DNA of 64,000 nt from Chrysomallon squamiferum (taxonomy: Eukaryota; Mollusca; Gastropoda; Neomphalida; Peltospiridae): assembly GCA_012295275.1 (NCBI GenBank), contig CM022665.1:26926946-26990945 (forward strand). The letters run 5' to 3'. The position numbers were made by a program, and so were the translations under genes. Positions 11,410-23,480 of this stretch are shown here, in pieces. Every line of letters starts with the position of its first letter. The first letter of the stretch is position 1. Under the pieces are notes generated by a model. That model was not told the origin of the DNA. It did no database searches and saw only the letters and a list, made by a program, of their open reading frames with translations.

Positions 11410-14400
11410 TAGTTTATTTATTTATTATTACTTAGGACCTTTTTAACTATATCAGATAATATAAGACATGACGAATACAAAAATATCAAAATATTACTAC
11501 TACTAATAGTCAGTTATATTTCTTACTTTTCTTACTTTATTTATTTATAACTACTGAGAACATTTTTAACTGCATGGCATAATTCAAAACATTTGTAAAT
11601 TCATTGTGAAAACAAATTTCATTTAGATAGTGCCAGATACATTTTTTTCCTTAAATGTTTCATTCATAAAGGAAAACTAGGCTATGTTTAACGAATCATT
11701 TTGTATCATGATTATTACGTTAAGTATATACTTTCTGCTATACTAGTTTGCTTATCACCGACAAAATACTGTTGTTGATTTTTAGAATTACTTACATCGG
11801 ATGCTGTACCTCTTTGAGAAGCCATTCCTTTAACCATTTTATTGGTTACTTTAAAAATAGAACAAAATAAGTGTGTATGTATTAATAAATATTTATAATG
11901 ATAGCAGAAGTCTTAATGTATCAACATGCAGACATTATTACATATTAAAAGAGAATAAAAATAAATAAAATAACAATACATCTTTATTAATTTTAAAAGA
12001 AACATGGAAAATAGATATCATTGCTTACATAATTATATCTCAGACTGTCTTATTTAACTAAACAATATCACATTTCCTATTCTGTTGAAAGAGTATACAA
12101 GTTATTTTTCCTATTAACCTCTGTGAAACTTTATGTATAATATAAAGGAAATCCACACACCACATGAGAAAGCATGCGTGAATCAAAGTAATGTTTAGAA
12201 AAGCAACGCAATTATACAATGTAAATTCTTTAAGTTATTAAAAACATAAAACTATCACATTTATTATTATCATAGAAACCATAAAAAACTAAAATTATGT
12301 AATAAGCTACATGTAAATTTAACGTATAGAGATTTTTACATAAAAAAGAATAAAAATATATAAATAAAATAAGAGTAAGAAGAAGCAAAATAACGATACA
12401 TCTTTACTAATTTAAAAAGAAATATGAAAACTAGATAGCATTGCTTACATAAATATATCTCAGATTGTCTTATTTAACTAAACAATATCACTTTTCGTAT
12501 TATCTTGAAAGAGTAAAAGTTATGTTTTCTATTAACCTCTGTGAAACTTTATGCATAATATAAAGGATATCTGCACACCACATGAGAAAGTATGCGTGAA
12601 TCAAAGTAATGTTTAGAAAAGCAATGCAATAACACAGTGTAAGTTCTTTAAGTTATCAAAAACATAAAATTATTTTTACATACCACTGTAAACAGACAAC
12701 TCAGGTCGGGTTGTTGAATTTCGTTCAAGTTTTGGTTGACTGGCTGCACCATAGTATCGCTGAGAGGCACCAATGGGAGATGCGAAACCAGAAACTTGTG
12801 TCTGTGAAAAGAAACAAAATTATTTAATTACAAACAGCACCATAAAACGGTATTTAATCAGTGTTAATCATAAATGAAAAAATAATTCTGTTTTTATCTT
12901 ATTATTATTTCTTTACTATTTATTTTTTTTATCTAATTATTACTATTATTGAGAACATTTTCAATTATATGACATAATGCAAGTCATTAGAAATAGAAAA
13001 ATCTAAATATTACTACCAATAATAGTTTTTTTGATTTATTCTTTTTTTTAATTAGTTTATTTATTTATTAGTACAGAGAACATTTTTAATTTTATGACAT
13101 AATTCAAGATATTAGAAATACAAAATATCAAGATATTACTACCAATAATAGTTATTTTATTTCTTTTGTTTTCTTATTAGTTTATTTATTTATTATTACT
13201 GAGAACCTTTTTAACTACATCAGATAATAGAAGATATTAGGAATAAAAAATATCAAAATATTACTACTAATCAGTTTTATTAGTTTAAAAAAAAAAATTA
13301 TAATGTTAAGTATATACTTTTTATTATTAATATAATTATTGTTGTTGTTTTATTGTTGATTTTTTTAATTTTTTTTTTTATTTTGGTGTCTTTATTTATT
13401 TATTTATTTATTTTAAATTTAAAAAATATAACAAACACTAGTACTATTAATAATAAACATTTTACTTACACCTGGTGCTGGATTGATTCGAGAAGCCATT
13501 CCTATAACCATTGTGTGTATGTATTAAAAAATAAATGTTTATAATGATAGCAGAAGTCATAATATATTAATTAATATATAGAAATTATTACATATTAAGA
13601 GAGAATAAAAATAATTAAATGAAATAAGAGTAAGAAGAAGGAAAATAACCACACATCTTTATTAATTTTAAAAGATATACAAAAACTAAATAGCATTGCT
13701 TACATAAATATATTTTAGATTGTCTTATTTAACATAAAAATATCACTTTTCCCATTATCTTGAAAGAGTATACAAGTTATTTTTTCTATTAAGCAATGTG
13801 AAACTTTATGTATAATATAAAGGAAATCCGCAAACCGCATGAGAAAGTATGCTACAGTTAAACGCAGTTATACAACGTAAATTCTTTAAGTTATCAAAAA
13901 CATAAAACTATGTTTACATACCACCGTAAATAGACAACTCGGGTCTGGTTGTTGAATTTCGTTCAAGTTTTGATTGACTGGCTTCACCATAGTATCGCTG
14001 AGAGGCACCAATGGGAGATGTGAAACCCACATACCGTGCCTGTGAAACGAAACGAAATCATTTAATTAGAAGCAAAATTATAATACTGTTAATATTTTTT
14101 AATAAATACTTATTCGTGGACAACTATATTAATCGTTATTCGCTGCTCCATAAATAAATACTATCTCAGTACAAAAGTTGGAAAATAGAACAAATTATCT
14201 TGATAATTTAAAAAAAATAATAATAATTTAAAAAATTAAAATAATATAAAACAAAATGAAAAAATTAATATACTTATTTAAACTGTCAAGAAATTAGTGC
14301 TTTTCTATACATACGTCGGTTGATTCCATCATATTATTATGTGAAGGAAAACAGAGACACTAAAATGCATTATGACAGCAATATTTATTGCGATATGTTG

Positions 14401-15575
14401 CTATTATCTACAACATGTGTCAGAAATTGAAAGTAAAATACAACAAATACGTATATGATAATGTCTTACTTTATTGATATTAATACTAGATAATTAAACA
14501 CTCTTTGTATTTTAAGTTATTACTTTCAATTATATACATCACGTATACTTTAATTATTATTATTATTATTATTAATTTTAATTTTGTTATATACACTTAC
14601 GTTTATATCAGCTGACGGATTACGTGGTGACTGGTCGTGATATTTTTCTTTAAAATAAATAAATACATACAGACATATAACCAGTCAGACCCACTCAGAC
14701 ATATATATAAATATTATAAATACATACATAAATAAATACGTGAAAACACACACACAATTATACACACACATGCATGTTGTACATACATAAATAGTTCATA
14801 CTAGTACTTGGTAATATTAAGACATAAACACCAGATCTAAACCAGCTATGTATTACTACAATCTGCATGGCTTTTATAAAACATTAATATTCATTCAAAA
14901 TTACAATATCATACAAAGAAATGATAAAACACTTGCTTATAATATTATAGTATTATGTAATATAATTATCATTTGCACAATATTGATGTGTTCTATATAT
15001 ATATATATAATGTAAAATATAACTTCTATTAATTTAAATATTAATATATATACACACAGACGAAAGAAGAATGTGGTACGAATATTCCCTTTTAGTTTTT
15101 TTCTAATCCACTTATTCAGCCTGAGCGATGATAATGAAATTATAAAAAAAAAAAAAAAAAAATACAGTGAGTAAACAGTTTAATTACCTCTTTTGTGCGA
15201 CTTGATAATTTTGTCGATTTTTAGTTCCATATAACGATCATTGCGAATTCGAATGGACAATCCTTCATTATGTGTTGTATATTTATTCATAAAACGGTAT
15301 GAATTGTACGGTGTCGTTACAACTTTAATACTTCCGACTAACCCGACATTTTCGAGCTTTTTCAGAAGAAACAAACGTCGGTTTCCATCGATAACAAAAG
15401 GTTTTCCATCATAAACCATAACTTCAACTGGTGGAAGGCGCTGTTGTGGTGTTGGTGATTTCAAAAGATCGCTTAAAGATTCGTCCAGAGCTAGATCATT
15501 TTTAAATGTGTGCTTTATACTGTCTTGTGAATAAAATAATTGTGACGGTCGATACGTTATCGTATTTGAATACAT
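8922..15575 (-). CDS. PBL-A: ParB-like gene with four repeated exon pairs
   Basis: Model: exon 1 15575-15188, exon 2 14647-14601, then pairs 14039-13922/13501-13470, 12801-12684/11827-11796, 11154-11028/10581-10550, 9912-9837/9396-9365, and last exon 9005-8922. All junctions are GT/AG and all phases agree, giving 1086 nt and 361 residues with a stop. Exon 1 has the family core (VMVYDGKPFVIDGNRRLFLL). Exon 2 gives a polar peptide (KYHDQSPRNPSADIN). Each pair adds a unit of 36-53 residues, typically with SPIGASQRYYG, a SQxKLERNST stretch and GMASQR. The tail is low-complexity and Ser/Arg/Pro-rich, probably disordered. Compared with PBL-B, exon 1 has FKND in place of FKDG. Transcription is unproven; the last exon is the least certain part. 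Confidence 0.65.
9151..9212. repeat. (ATT)n microsatellite
   Basis: About twenty ATT units preceded by ACT units lie in the last intron of PBL-A. The equivalent site in PBL-B (about 43512) has only a few units. Confidence 0.85.
9365..9912 (-). repeat. exon-pair unit 4 of PBL-A
   Basis: A type-1 exon (9912-9837, 76 nt, a shortened version lacking the SPIGASQRYYG section) and a type-2 exon (9396-9365, 32 nt, GMASQRDTATG). It keeps the 0-1-0 phase pattern despite the internal 42-nt shortening, which removes whole codons. The intron between them is nearly identical to that of unit 3: 9596-9790 equals 10787-10981. Confidence 0.75.
10550..11154 (-). repeat. exon-pair unit 3 of PBL-A
   Basis: A type-1 exon of 127 nt (11154-11028), nine nucleotides longer than the standard form, plus a type-2 exon of 32 nt (10581-10550, EMAAQRGTASD). 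The intron sequence matches unit 4 almost base for base over about 400 bp, with a period of 1191 bp, indicating a recent tandem duplication. Confidence 0.75.
11366..11407. repeat. poly-T tract
   Basis: An almost pure run of about 40 T lies in an intron of PBL-A, between exon-pair units. It is where neighbouring tandem copies differ in length. Confidence 0.9.
11796..12801 (-). repeat. exon-pair unit 2 of PBL-A
   Basis: A type-1 exon (12801-12684, 118 nt) and a type-2 exon (11827-11796, 32 nt). The intron contains a second, exon-less copy of the unit's intronic sequence (11880-12240 resembles 12290-12660), ending at 12254 where a type-1 exon would be expected. This is the boundary of the block shared with PBL-B, so one exon was lost or never copied there. 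Confidence 0.7.
13470..14039 (-). repeat. exon-pair unit 1 of PBL-A
   Basis: A type-1 exon (14039-13922, 118 nt, beginning ARYVGFTSPIGASQRYYG) and a type-2 exon (13501-13470, 32 nt, GMASRINPAPG). An equivalent pair lies at 46599-46482 and 46061-46030 in PBL-B, so this unit existed before the segmental duplication. Confidence 0.75.
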
Positions 15576-15608
15576 CTTCTAAACTGTATAATTATTATTA
15601 AGCACACA

Positions 15609-15616
15609 TTTATATA
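15609..15616 (-). promoter_or_regulatory. TATA box of PBL-A
   Basis: TATATAAA on the minus strand lies 34 bp before the start codon, implying a very short 5' UTR if this start is used. The same arrangement is at 48178-48185 for PBL-B. Confidence 0.6.
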
Positions 15617-15660
15617 CCAGAATGTCATACAGACTGAAAGTCGCTATTTCCACAAATGAA

Positions 15661-15672
15661 AAAAGTGAAACT
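15661..15672. promoter_or_regulatory. near-consensus ISRE upstream of PBL-A
   Basis: AAAAGTGAAACT matches the ISRE consensus at all but the first base, and a further GAAA begins three bases upstream. It lies about 45 bp upstream of the TATA box. An identical copy is at 48230-48241. It is probably a weaker IRF site than that of PBL-D. Confidence 0.5.
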
Positions 15673-15858
15673 AGACTTCCAAGAAAAGGTTGTTTTTCTT
15701 AGAAGGCGATAAAGGTTTTACCAGTAATCTATTTTTACACCATTATGAATAATGTTTTTTTTTTTTAATTTAACTGCTTAATGACTGTATTTCAGTACAA
15801 CAACAACAATATTAGTAGTAGTAGTAGCAGTGCTTTTTAGACGGTTTGTCCAATGGGT

Positions 15859-16050
15859 TTAATCTAGCCTATTCAATAAGCTTAAGAATTATCCCATGCA
15901 TACTATGATGCCACATTCAATACTCTACGAACCCATACATTTTTGTGACTTTTATCCTGTGACATTTTTCCTATACTAAACCATGACTTTTTTCCAGTCA
16001 CCATCAAATTGTCATTTTCTTCTTTCAAAAAATGGTTTACTTCATGAGGG
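15859..16050. other. deletion junction in left segmental copy
   Basis: Homology to the right copy stops at 15858 (matching 48429) and resumes near 16050 (matching 58097). The 190 bp between are not recognisably from either side. About 9.7 kb present on the right, including PBL-C and CMTR1 exons 1-7, is missing here. Confidence 0.75.
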
Positions 16051-17726
16051 TTTATTATAATACAAAATCTGACATTAGTTTGAGTGATCTCACAAATGTA
16101 TTCTTTGCAGATCTTTGCCAATATATTTTCATTATAAATCTAGCTTTTATTGCCAGCACTGAAGAAGATAATGAAAACCAATATCAACTACCTGTAAATT
16201 ATTCGATGTTAATACAGTAACTGAAAATACTGATTCTTTTAAAACAAAAAATAAAAATAAAAATATAAAAAATGAATAAAATCAATATCATTTATAAATC
16301 TAAAGATGTTACATTTTAAAAGGAGGGAAAAAAAAGTTGTAATTTTTATTTTTTCCCCCACTTTTTCACCAGGTGTTCGAGGTCTTGATGGTGATGGAGA
16401 TATTTTCAATCCAGCCAATCAGGGAGCTTTTACTAAGTTTGTCTTGATCAGACAGATGGCAAAGGAGTCCATATGGCTGATGGGGTAAAGAAATATTTTA
16501 CAGATCATAATTTTTCAATAGCTTTATTTTGTTCTGAATTTGGAAATACAGCAGTAATCCATTTCTGAAAAATAAAGTACAATAAATATATATATGTATA
16601 TATATTCATTATACACACTGTATTTCTCTTCTTTAATAAATATAAGTCAACAATAACCCAATTTAAGGGTATTATGGTTTCCATAATTTATATTAAGCAA
16701 AATACTTTTTAGGCTATAATATCTATTTATGGAACAACTTAATTTTTTATATATTTTTTTTTAATTTATATTTATATATATCCAGTAGGCTGTAGTCATT
16801 GACTAATACAGATTTCTCTGTAAACTGGCACCATTTCAAGGTCCTGTCCAGCTAGCGTTGATCTATTATGAACAAAACTTTGACTAATGTTGATACTGCC
16901 TTCTTAGGATTCCTGAACAAAAGAACAGTTTATATAGTAATTAGCATTGTCAGCAATGGCACACAATTTTGCAGTATGATCACTTTTTAAATAATGACAG
17001 CAATTTCCACAGAATTAGACAACTGCACGAGATGAAATGATTGTGCTTCTTTGAATGCTTGATAAACAATGATGCCATGCTTCTTGTAGTTACTATATGC
17101 AGCTAAATGAACTAATTTAATATTAGTGTGTGTTAATACCTAAGTGAATGCACTCATTTAGATTTAGTGTCAATAGCAGAAGACTGCTTAAAAATGTATG
17201 GCACACATTTTGTGTTTTGCACAAATTCATGGTAATGGCAGAGTAACCTAAAAAAATGTCAATGTATCAAACTTTCAATGCATTCTAAAATGATAGAAGT
17301 TTTCATCAAATCCACAGTGTAAACATTTGAAACACAGTGACCATTACCAGCAGTTGTACAAATCTACATTTTGGCAAAGAGAGAACAAGTTACTGCTGGT
17401 AAATTCAAAAATGTGAATTGATTGATGATACAGACACACTCTCATACACTGAACAAACTTCCATATACTCGTGTTCTTAAAATGATAAAACAAATAAAAG
17501 CAGATTTTGCAACCAATGTTAAATATGGTGGCCATGACAGAGGAGTTTGCAAAAAAACCTGCAGTCATCAGTGACAGACTATTTCTCAGCTGACGCTTGA
17601 TAGATGTTTAACATTTGTAATAAAACATATTCCAGGTTCAGGTCATTTTAATCTTGATAAATCAGCACTTTGTTTAAAACAGTGTATAACTTTGGTTCCA
17701 AGTGAATCTGGTTTTGGCAGATTCCA

Positions 17727-17733
17727 TTGTTTT

Positions 17734-17764
<31 letters not shown>

Positions 17765-17850
17765 GTGTGCATGTATGTGTGTGTCTATATATGCGCAAAT
17801 GCACACGTATGTATATGTACACACAAACACAGACACACACACACACTACA
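17727..17850. repeat. (GT)n/(CA)n microsatellite
   Basis: A TG run at about 17733-17790 is followed by ACAC runs to 17847. Frames on both strands translate it as Cys/Val or His/Thr repeats and are not genes. The right copy (58936-59090) is interrupted by an AT-rich stretch. Confidence 0.9.
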
Positions 17851-20343
17851 ACCCACTTAAATACATCCAATAATAATAATAGCAATATACATTTACAGAG
17901 TGCCCCATACACAATAATTGTTCCTCTATACACTTTATGGTAGTGGAAAAGAATTGACATGGCAAAAATGAATATAACCCTGTCTAGGGAGTAATTTGCT
18001 GTGAATACAGTTACATAGCAGGGTCTTACACAATAGCAATAGTTGAAGCAGGAACAGTTTATTAATCATAGGCTTCACAGAAGAGATTATATTTAAAATT
18101 GGCCTCAGTAAGTTACTTTAATTTTTAAAAATATGGTTAAAAGCAAAAAAGTAAAAATATATAAGAAGGTGCATGCTTGATATTGTCATTTCATAAGGTA
18201 GCAGATTGTGATTCATCCACCCACAAACATAAACACATACAAGCACATACATATATAAATTAAATGCATAAACTAATAATTGATAAAATGTTTTAAAATG
18301 TTCATTCATTCGAGTTTATGCATTTTCATTTATATGCAATTTCGACAGCCTTTGATAACCCAGTCATGAAGAATAGGCTATAAAATATTATTTATGTTAA
18401 TTTATTAGAGAAATGCCTTTTGAAATGGACAGCACTGACGTGAAAAAAAGGCATTCTGGGTGGTATTTAATGGAGTATTTCTTCTAAGTAATAAGATTTT
18501 TGAAAATGTTTTTCAAGGGTTTCTCTGTAGAAAGGACAAGAAAATATACAAGAGATTCTGTCCAAACAGTTGTACCTCTGTCAGTTTCTTGTAGCTTTGT
18601 CAATTCTTCGGGAAGGTAATATTTAAATTTCCTTTAGATAATTCTCTTGCTGCTAAGAATAAATAATTTGTAAACAGAAAATCATTTGTGTTCACTTTTT
18701 CTGTTCTTTTTCCATTTTGAAAATTGAATTTGAAAAATAATGCAAATACTTTATTACTTGATTTTAAAAATTTGAGATATTTTGTTCACTGGTTTGTTTT
18801 ACTTTTATGTTCTAATATTACAATATAAATGTTTCATTTATTTGTATATATTTGTAGATGATAAAAATAAAAATAAACTATATGCTTAAGAAGGTGTTAA
18901 ACTGACTCTGTATTTATATGTTTATGCATGTGTATATAAAATATTAAATATTTTTCTGTTTTTACTGTTATATTACATTTATTATTATTATTGTTATTAT
19001 TTTTTATTATTATTTTTTATACCATTGTTGCAGGAGGAAACTTTGTCTGCAAGTTGTTTGACTTGTTTACTCCCTTCAGTGTAGGTCTTGTTTATCTGAT
19101 GTACTGAGCATTCAACCAGGTGTCCATCTTCAACCCAGTGACCAGTCGCCCAGCTAATTCAGAAAGGTAGCTTTTTTGTAATATGTATGTTTTTAAATAT
19201 GTTAAATTTTGTTGATGGTTAATATATATATATACAAATATCTGTCATATGTATTTGTTATATATAGTTATACCAAAGACTGAAATTTAAACATTTTTTC
19301 CCATTCCAGATACATCATTTGTAAAGGCAGAAGACCAGACAGTGAACCTGTTTTGGAATACATGAGACATATTAACCATGACCTGTGTAAACTTCTCACA
19401 TCCACATCCACAGAAGATGTTAATGAAATTGTCCCATTTGAAATGTTGAAGACTGATGAGAAGTTTTTTCAGTACATCAGAGAATCCAATGAAATGTTAG
19501 TTGGACATGTTTAAACATATAATTATTCTAGTAACTGCAGATAACATATATTAATCCATTCACAGAAGAATAAGGAATGAATGAATGTGTGTGTGTGTGT
19601 GTGTGTGTGCGCACGTATAAACATACACACGCACACACACGTAAATACTTATACATTTGTACAAATGTATGCATGGTTAGAACAGAAAAGTAAATTATCC
19701 AAAATGATTTTAAATAATAATAATAATAAAGAGAAAAAAATAAAAATAAAATGTGTATATGTATTTTTCTTTTTTCTTTTTTTTCTTTTTTCTTTTTATT
19801 TTCATTATCATTATATTTATTTATTTATAACAACTTTTTAGCATTTTAAAAGATTATTAAAAGTTAACTAAGTATTTACAGTATTTGTTTTTACTGTAAT
19901 TATTAACAGAAATTGTTTTTATGTTTTAAATATATATTTCAGCATTGGAAGAAACCAGGTGGTTAACTTGAAGAAGATTCAGATGTTCACCCAAAATGTG
20001 TAAGTAATGAATAAAACAATTTGACTAAAACAGTGCTTCCATATATTTTACATTAACAGCAATTAGGTTTTTAGTTTTGAAATAAAATTAGAATAAATTG
20101 GTGACTCGAGTGTGCACAATTCTGCAGACAGAAGAACATGTTTCTCAAAGTCTTTGTTATATCACTGATGCTGAGATTTGTTTTGTTGTGGGGGAGAGGG
20201 TAAGTGTTTGTTTTCTTGTTTTTTAAGGTTTTTCAATAATTTAGTTTTTTTAATACCACTTTTTTTTTATTTCGGCTTGGAAGGTTCTTCTTGCTTTACT
20301 AATGTAATCTGCCAATTTTTACTTAATAAACAGAACAGAAATA

Positions 20344-20930
20344 CAGTGGTACCTCAAGTCATGAGCAGCCATGGTTGATTTTTTGCTTTGAGTTGGCACA
20401 ATGAACAACACAACATCCAACCAGCATCCATCCTGTGTCTCACTCATTTGCTTCACGTGGTTACCTCACCATGGAAGCATTCTCTGTTGTGTTATGCTCG
20501 CGTTTTGTGCACTATTTTGCCAAATATTATTGCATCCTAAGAAAGTGAGTGCAAAAAATAGTGCTGAAAAGAAGAAGCGAATGATGTCCATTGAATTAAA
20601 GCATGAAATCATTGAAAAATATGAGAGAGGGGTGCATATAGTCAGCATGGCTAGACAGTATGAGCGTAGATAAAGGCTGTAACTCCAACCAAAGGCGTTA
20701 AAATAATTTCCAAGCTGCGAACGTCTGTCCATGAAAAGATGGAGAAACCCAAATCATGTACACTTTTCAATATCAATTTGTCATTTATACATACATTTTT
20801 TGGTTTAAAAATACATTACAAAACATTAGGGTGGTTTTTGGGAGGCTGGAACAGTTTAATAGTATTTCAGTTAATTGCATTTGGGAAAATTGATTTGATA
20901 TACAAGCAAATTGAGTTACAAGCCTGCTTC
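20344..20930 (+). mobile_element. Tigger/pogo-type DNA transposon fragment
   Basis: The left end reads CAGTGGTACCTCAAG directly after TA, as in Tigger terminal repeats and TA target preference. A frame at 20530-20673 gives KKKRMMSIELKHEIIEKYE and then GVHIVSMARQYERR before a stop, recognisable as the N-terminal helix-turn-helix of a pogo/CENP-B-like transposase. The rest of the transposase is missing. The right end is degenerate (about 20890-20930). It is absent from the equivalent site in the right copy (near 61800), so it inserted after the segmental duplication. Confidence 0.75.
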
Positions 20931-21425
20931 TTTTTTTCATAAATATATATTTTGATGTTAGAGGATTTTTTTTTTTTTCCTGAGATAATTACATTTATTT
21001 CCAAAAGAATGAATTTAAAATTACAGAAACCTGTATGAGGACAGAGAAGCTAATATTAGAAAACAGCGTCTTGAAAAATGGAAGGTAAAAAAAAAAAATG
21101 GATGTGTATCTGGAGCTGAGGATGTGTGTGTGTGTGTGTGTGTGTGTGATCACACTAAAGATAATGTAAACTACATTTTCTGTGCTTCAGTTCTTTATTT
21201 TTATTACTAATCTTTGCTAAAAACATAATAAGAGAACAGATGGCTACAACATTTTTCATTTGTTTGATAATATTATTTCATAAATAGAAAATGTTAACAA
21301 CCACAAAAGATTTATATGAGTTAATCTTTGCTAAGTTTCTATGGAAATAAATAAAACTGTCAAATGAAAGGATGTAAAGGATGCTTCTTCAGTTTATCAG
21401 TTAAATTTTATTCTTATTTGTATAT

Positions 21426-22669
21426 TTTATTTGACAACTTCGAATCTTTTTTCAATTAATTAGGAGTCAACACTGTATTTCCCAAACAGAAATATAATTA
21501 GATGTGAAATGTTGTGAAAAATACGACCAGCATTCACTTCTGTGATGCTTATCTTCAACACAAACACTGTTGTGATGTAAAGACATTTCTTTTAAAGATT
21601 TTGAAAAATTGCTATTTGAGAAATGAAGTATTTTTCAACAAATAATGCTGTTCAATTATAGTAAAATAATACTGTGATGTAAATGATAATTTAATTTTTA
21701 TATTAACATTTAGATAATGTATCTTCATTTTCTGTGAAATTATTTTATTTCACATTTTAACACCTTTTATAATTACATATGTTGTATTTTGTATTTTTTA
21801 TTTTATTCGTATATTTTAGAGTTGTGGGATGCCTAGATACAACAGATATGACATAAATTTTTAAATTTAATTAGAAGTACTTTAAAATTTATTTTAAATT
21901 TATATGTTAAAAATGCAAGAGGTTTGAGGCTGATTGCCTGTCATAGTTTAATGACATGTTGGCCAGTACAGGATATTATTTGGTTTTCTCTATTATCATT
22001 GTTTTCACATCTTCATTTGATGAGCTTAATTTTCAACTCTGAATAATTGACATGTGTTACTTAATAATTCCCCCTACCAAGAAATTAACTTTTAAATATT
22101 AACAATACAAGCCACTTCAGCTGAAAAATCCTAAGATGCCATTTACAATTACTAATTTTTGTGTTTACAGTAATTTCGGTATTCTTAGTTGCAGAATTGA
22201 ATGAATTTTATTTAGTTACTTATTTTCATATATTACAGAATCTTTTTCTGCTGATGTAATGTTTATTTTAAATATAAATAAGTGAGGTTCCTTTAAAATT
22301 ACAGGTATAAATGTGATGTTGTTAGTGATCATCATTGTTCTGTCCATTATTGGTATCATCACCTTTTACCATTCAGAGTTTAATGGTGTAATTTAATATT
22401 TACAAGATTGTATATTTCTACATTATTTAAATTTAGTCAGTAAATATTAATCCTAATTGTGTCGTCATTTTTATTTGAAGAAAATAATTAAGTTGTTACT
22501 TTAAGCATACTGGTTACTTTTAGTTTTCCTCTTCACAGTTACTATATTTTTTTTTTACCTTACAATTGATGTTTTGCTCAAGTTATTTTTAAATAATTTT
22601 TCATTTATTTAATAAACTAAAATCTCATTCAGGAACTGGTCACTTTTATTATTTATGTGTAAATGTTCA

Positions 22670-22721
<52 letters not shown>

Positions 22722-23480
22722 TGTAAGTATGCATTTAAGTAGGTATCTGAGTGTATGTACTCATGTATATTTGTTTGTGAATGCATGTATTAGTGTATGT
22801 ATCTGTGCTTATATGAATGCATATATCTACACACATTTTTGTTCTAGGATGTTTTAGGATGTTTTCTTCATTAAGTGCATGTGACCAAACAAAGAGAAAA
22901 ATAACAACCTTACATACATATGACACAGATGTAAAATTGAATTGTATTTTCTCAATTCATCTGCTTTTGCAATCAAAAGAAAGTAAAAGTAAATAAATAA
23001 CTAAATAAATAGAAATAAATAAATAAATACAATAAAATAAAATAATAATAAAAAAAAAAAAAACAACAACAAATAAATAAAACTAACTAAATAAATAAAT
23101 AAAATAACAATAATAATAATTAAAAACAAAACAAAAAAACAACACAACAACAACAGATAAAAATATATATGTATATAAACAAAAACAACTGTACAATAAA
23201 TGTATTTTAGAGGTAATATAATTCTATATATCTAAGGAAAACAATAGTTAAATTCAGAACTGATTCAGTCAGGGACCTTCAGACATTAAAACACTATTAA
23301 TTATATTGGGGTCTCACACTATTGGAAGTTTAGTGGCCTACAAAATTTCAATCCTAATTTTAATACTGAATTAGTCTGAAAAGTATTTAATAATTATTAC
23401 ATTATAAATTCCAACAACCACAATAAGAAATAAAAAAAAAAAAAAAAAAAAACAATAAAAAAATAAAAAAAATAAATAAA
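21426..23480. other. intergenic, AT-rich, no gene seen
   Basis: No exon can be supported. Block 22400-23000 is repeated directly at 30950-31640. A long (TG)n run occupies about 22674-22718. From 22980 to 23560 the sequence is A-rich with ATAA tetranucleotide repeats and poly-A. Confidence 0.6.
22400..23000. repeat. direct repeat, copy 1 (partner 30950-31640)
   Basis: The two copies share non-repetitive sequence (for example TTGTGTCGTCATTTTTATTT at both) as well as the TG microsatellite. Copy 2 has a long (AG)n expansion that copy 1 lacks. In both cases the block adjoins a piece of the inverted arm. Confidence 0.85.

Larger units (their letters stand above)
7660..15858. repeat. left copy of direct segmental duplication (PBL-A part)
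   Basis: Block 7660-9290 matches 42045-43610 and block 12254-15858 matches 44815-48429, in the same orientation and at high identity. The stretch 9290-12254, holding the amplified exon pairs, is present only here. The match stops abruptly near 15858; the flanking sequence resumes homology with 58097 onward, as expected if the left copy lost the intervening segment. Confidence 0.9.
16373..21084 (+). pseudogene. CMTR1: CMTR1 partial pseudogene (exons 8-13)
   Basis: Exon-equivalents lie at 16373-16484, 18518-18615, 19034-19166, 19310-19495, 19943-19999 and 21027-21084, each matching an exon of the intact gene at 58418-61968. The first is 7 nt shorter than its partner (one and six bases lost), the second has one extra A, and the third has TGA at 19105-19107 where the intact gene has CGA. 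The promoter, G-patch and SAM-binding exons are absent. Splice sites remain intact, so a non-coding spliced transcript is conceivable. The last three exons keep an open frame, suggesting the decay is recent. Confidence 0.93.
16050..21425. repeat. left copy of direct segmental duplication (CMTR1 part)
   Basis: The block matches 58097-62305 in the same orientation with a few percent divergence. Left-only insertions include a Tigger-type element (20344-20930) and about 1.5 kb around 16590-17440. Right-only insertions include a (CA)n block at 60540-60740. Both ends are sharp: at 21425 the two copies diverge within a run of T and A. Confidence 0.9.

Noticed and set aside
17643-17960. Cys/Val-repeat and His/Thr-repeat proteins
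   Set aside because: They are translations of (TG)n/(CA)n runs, as are the similar frames at 22663, 58897, 60398 and 61086.
20178-20942. Hydrophobic ORFs around the Tigger fragment as membrane proteins
   Set aside because: They are chance frames in T-rich sequence; only the KKKRMMSIELKHEIIEKYE segment has recognisable homology, to transposase.
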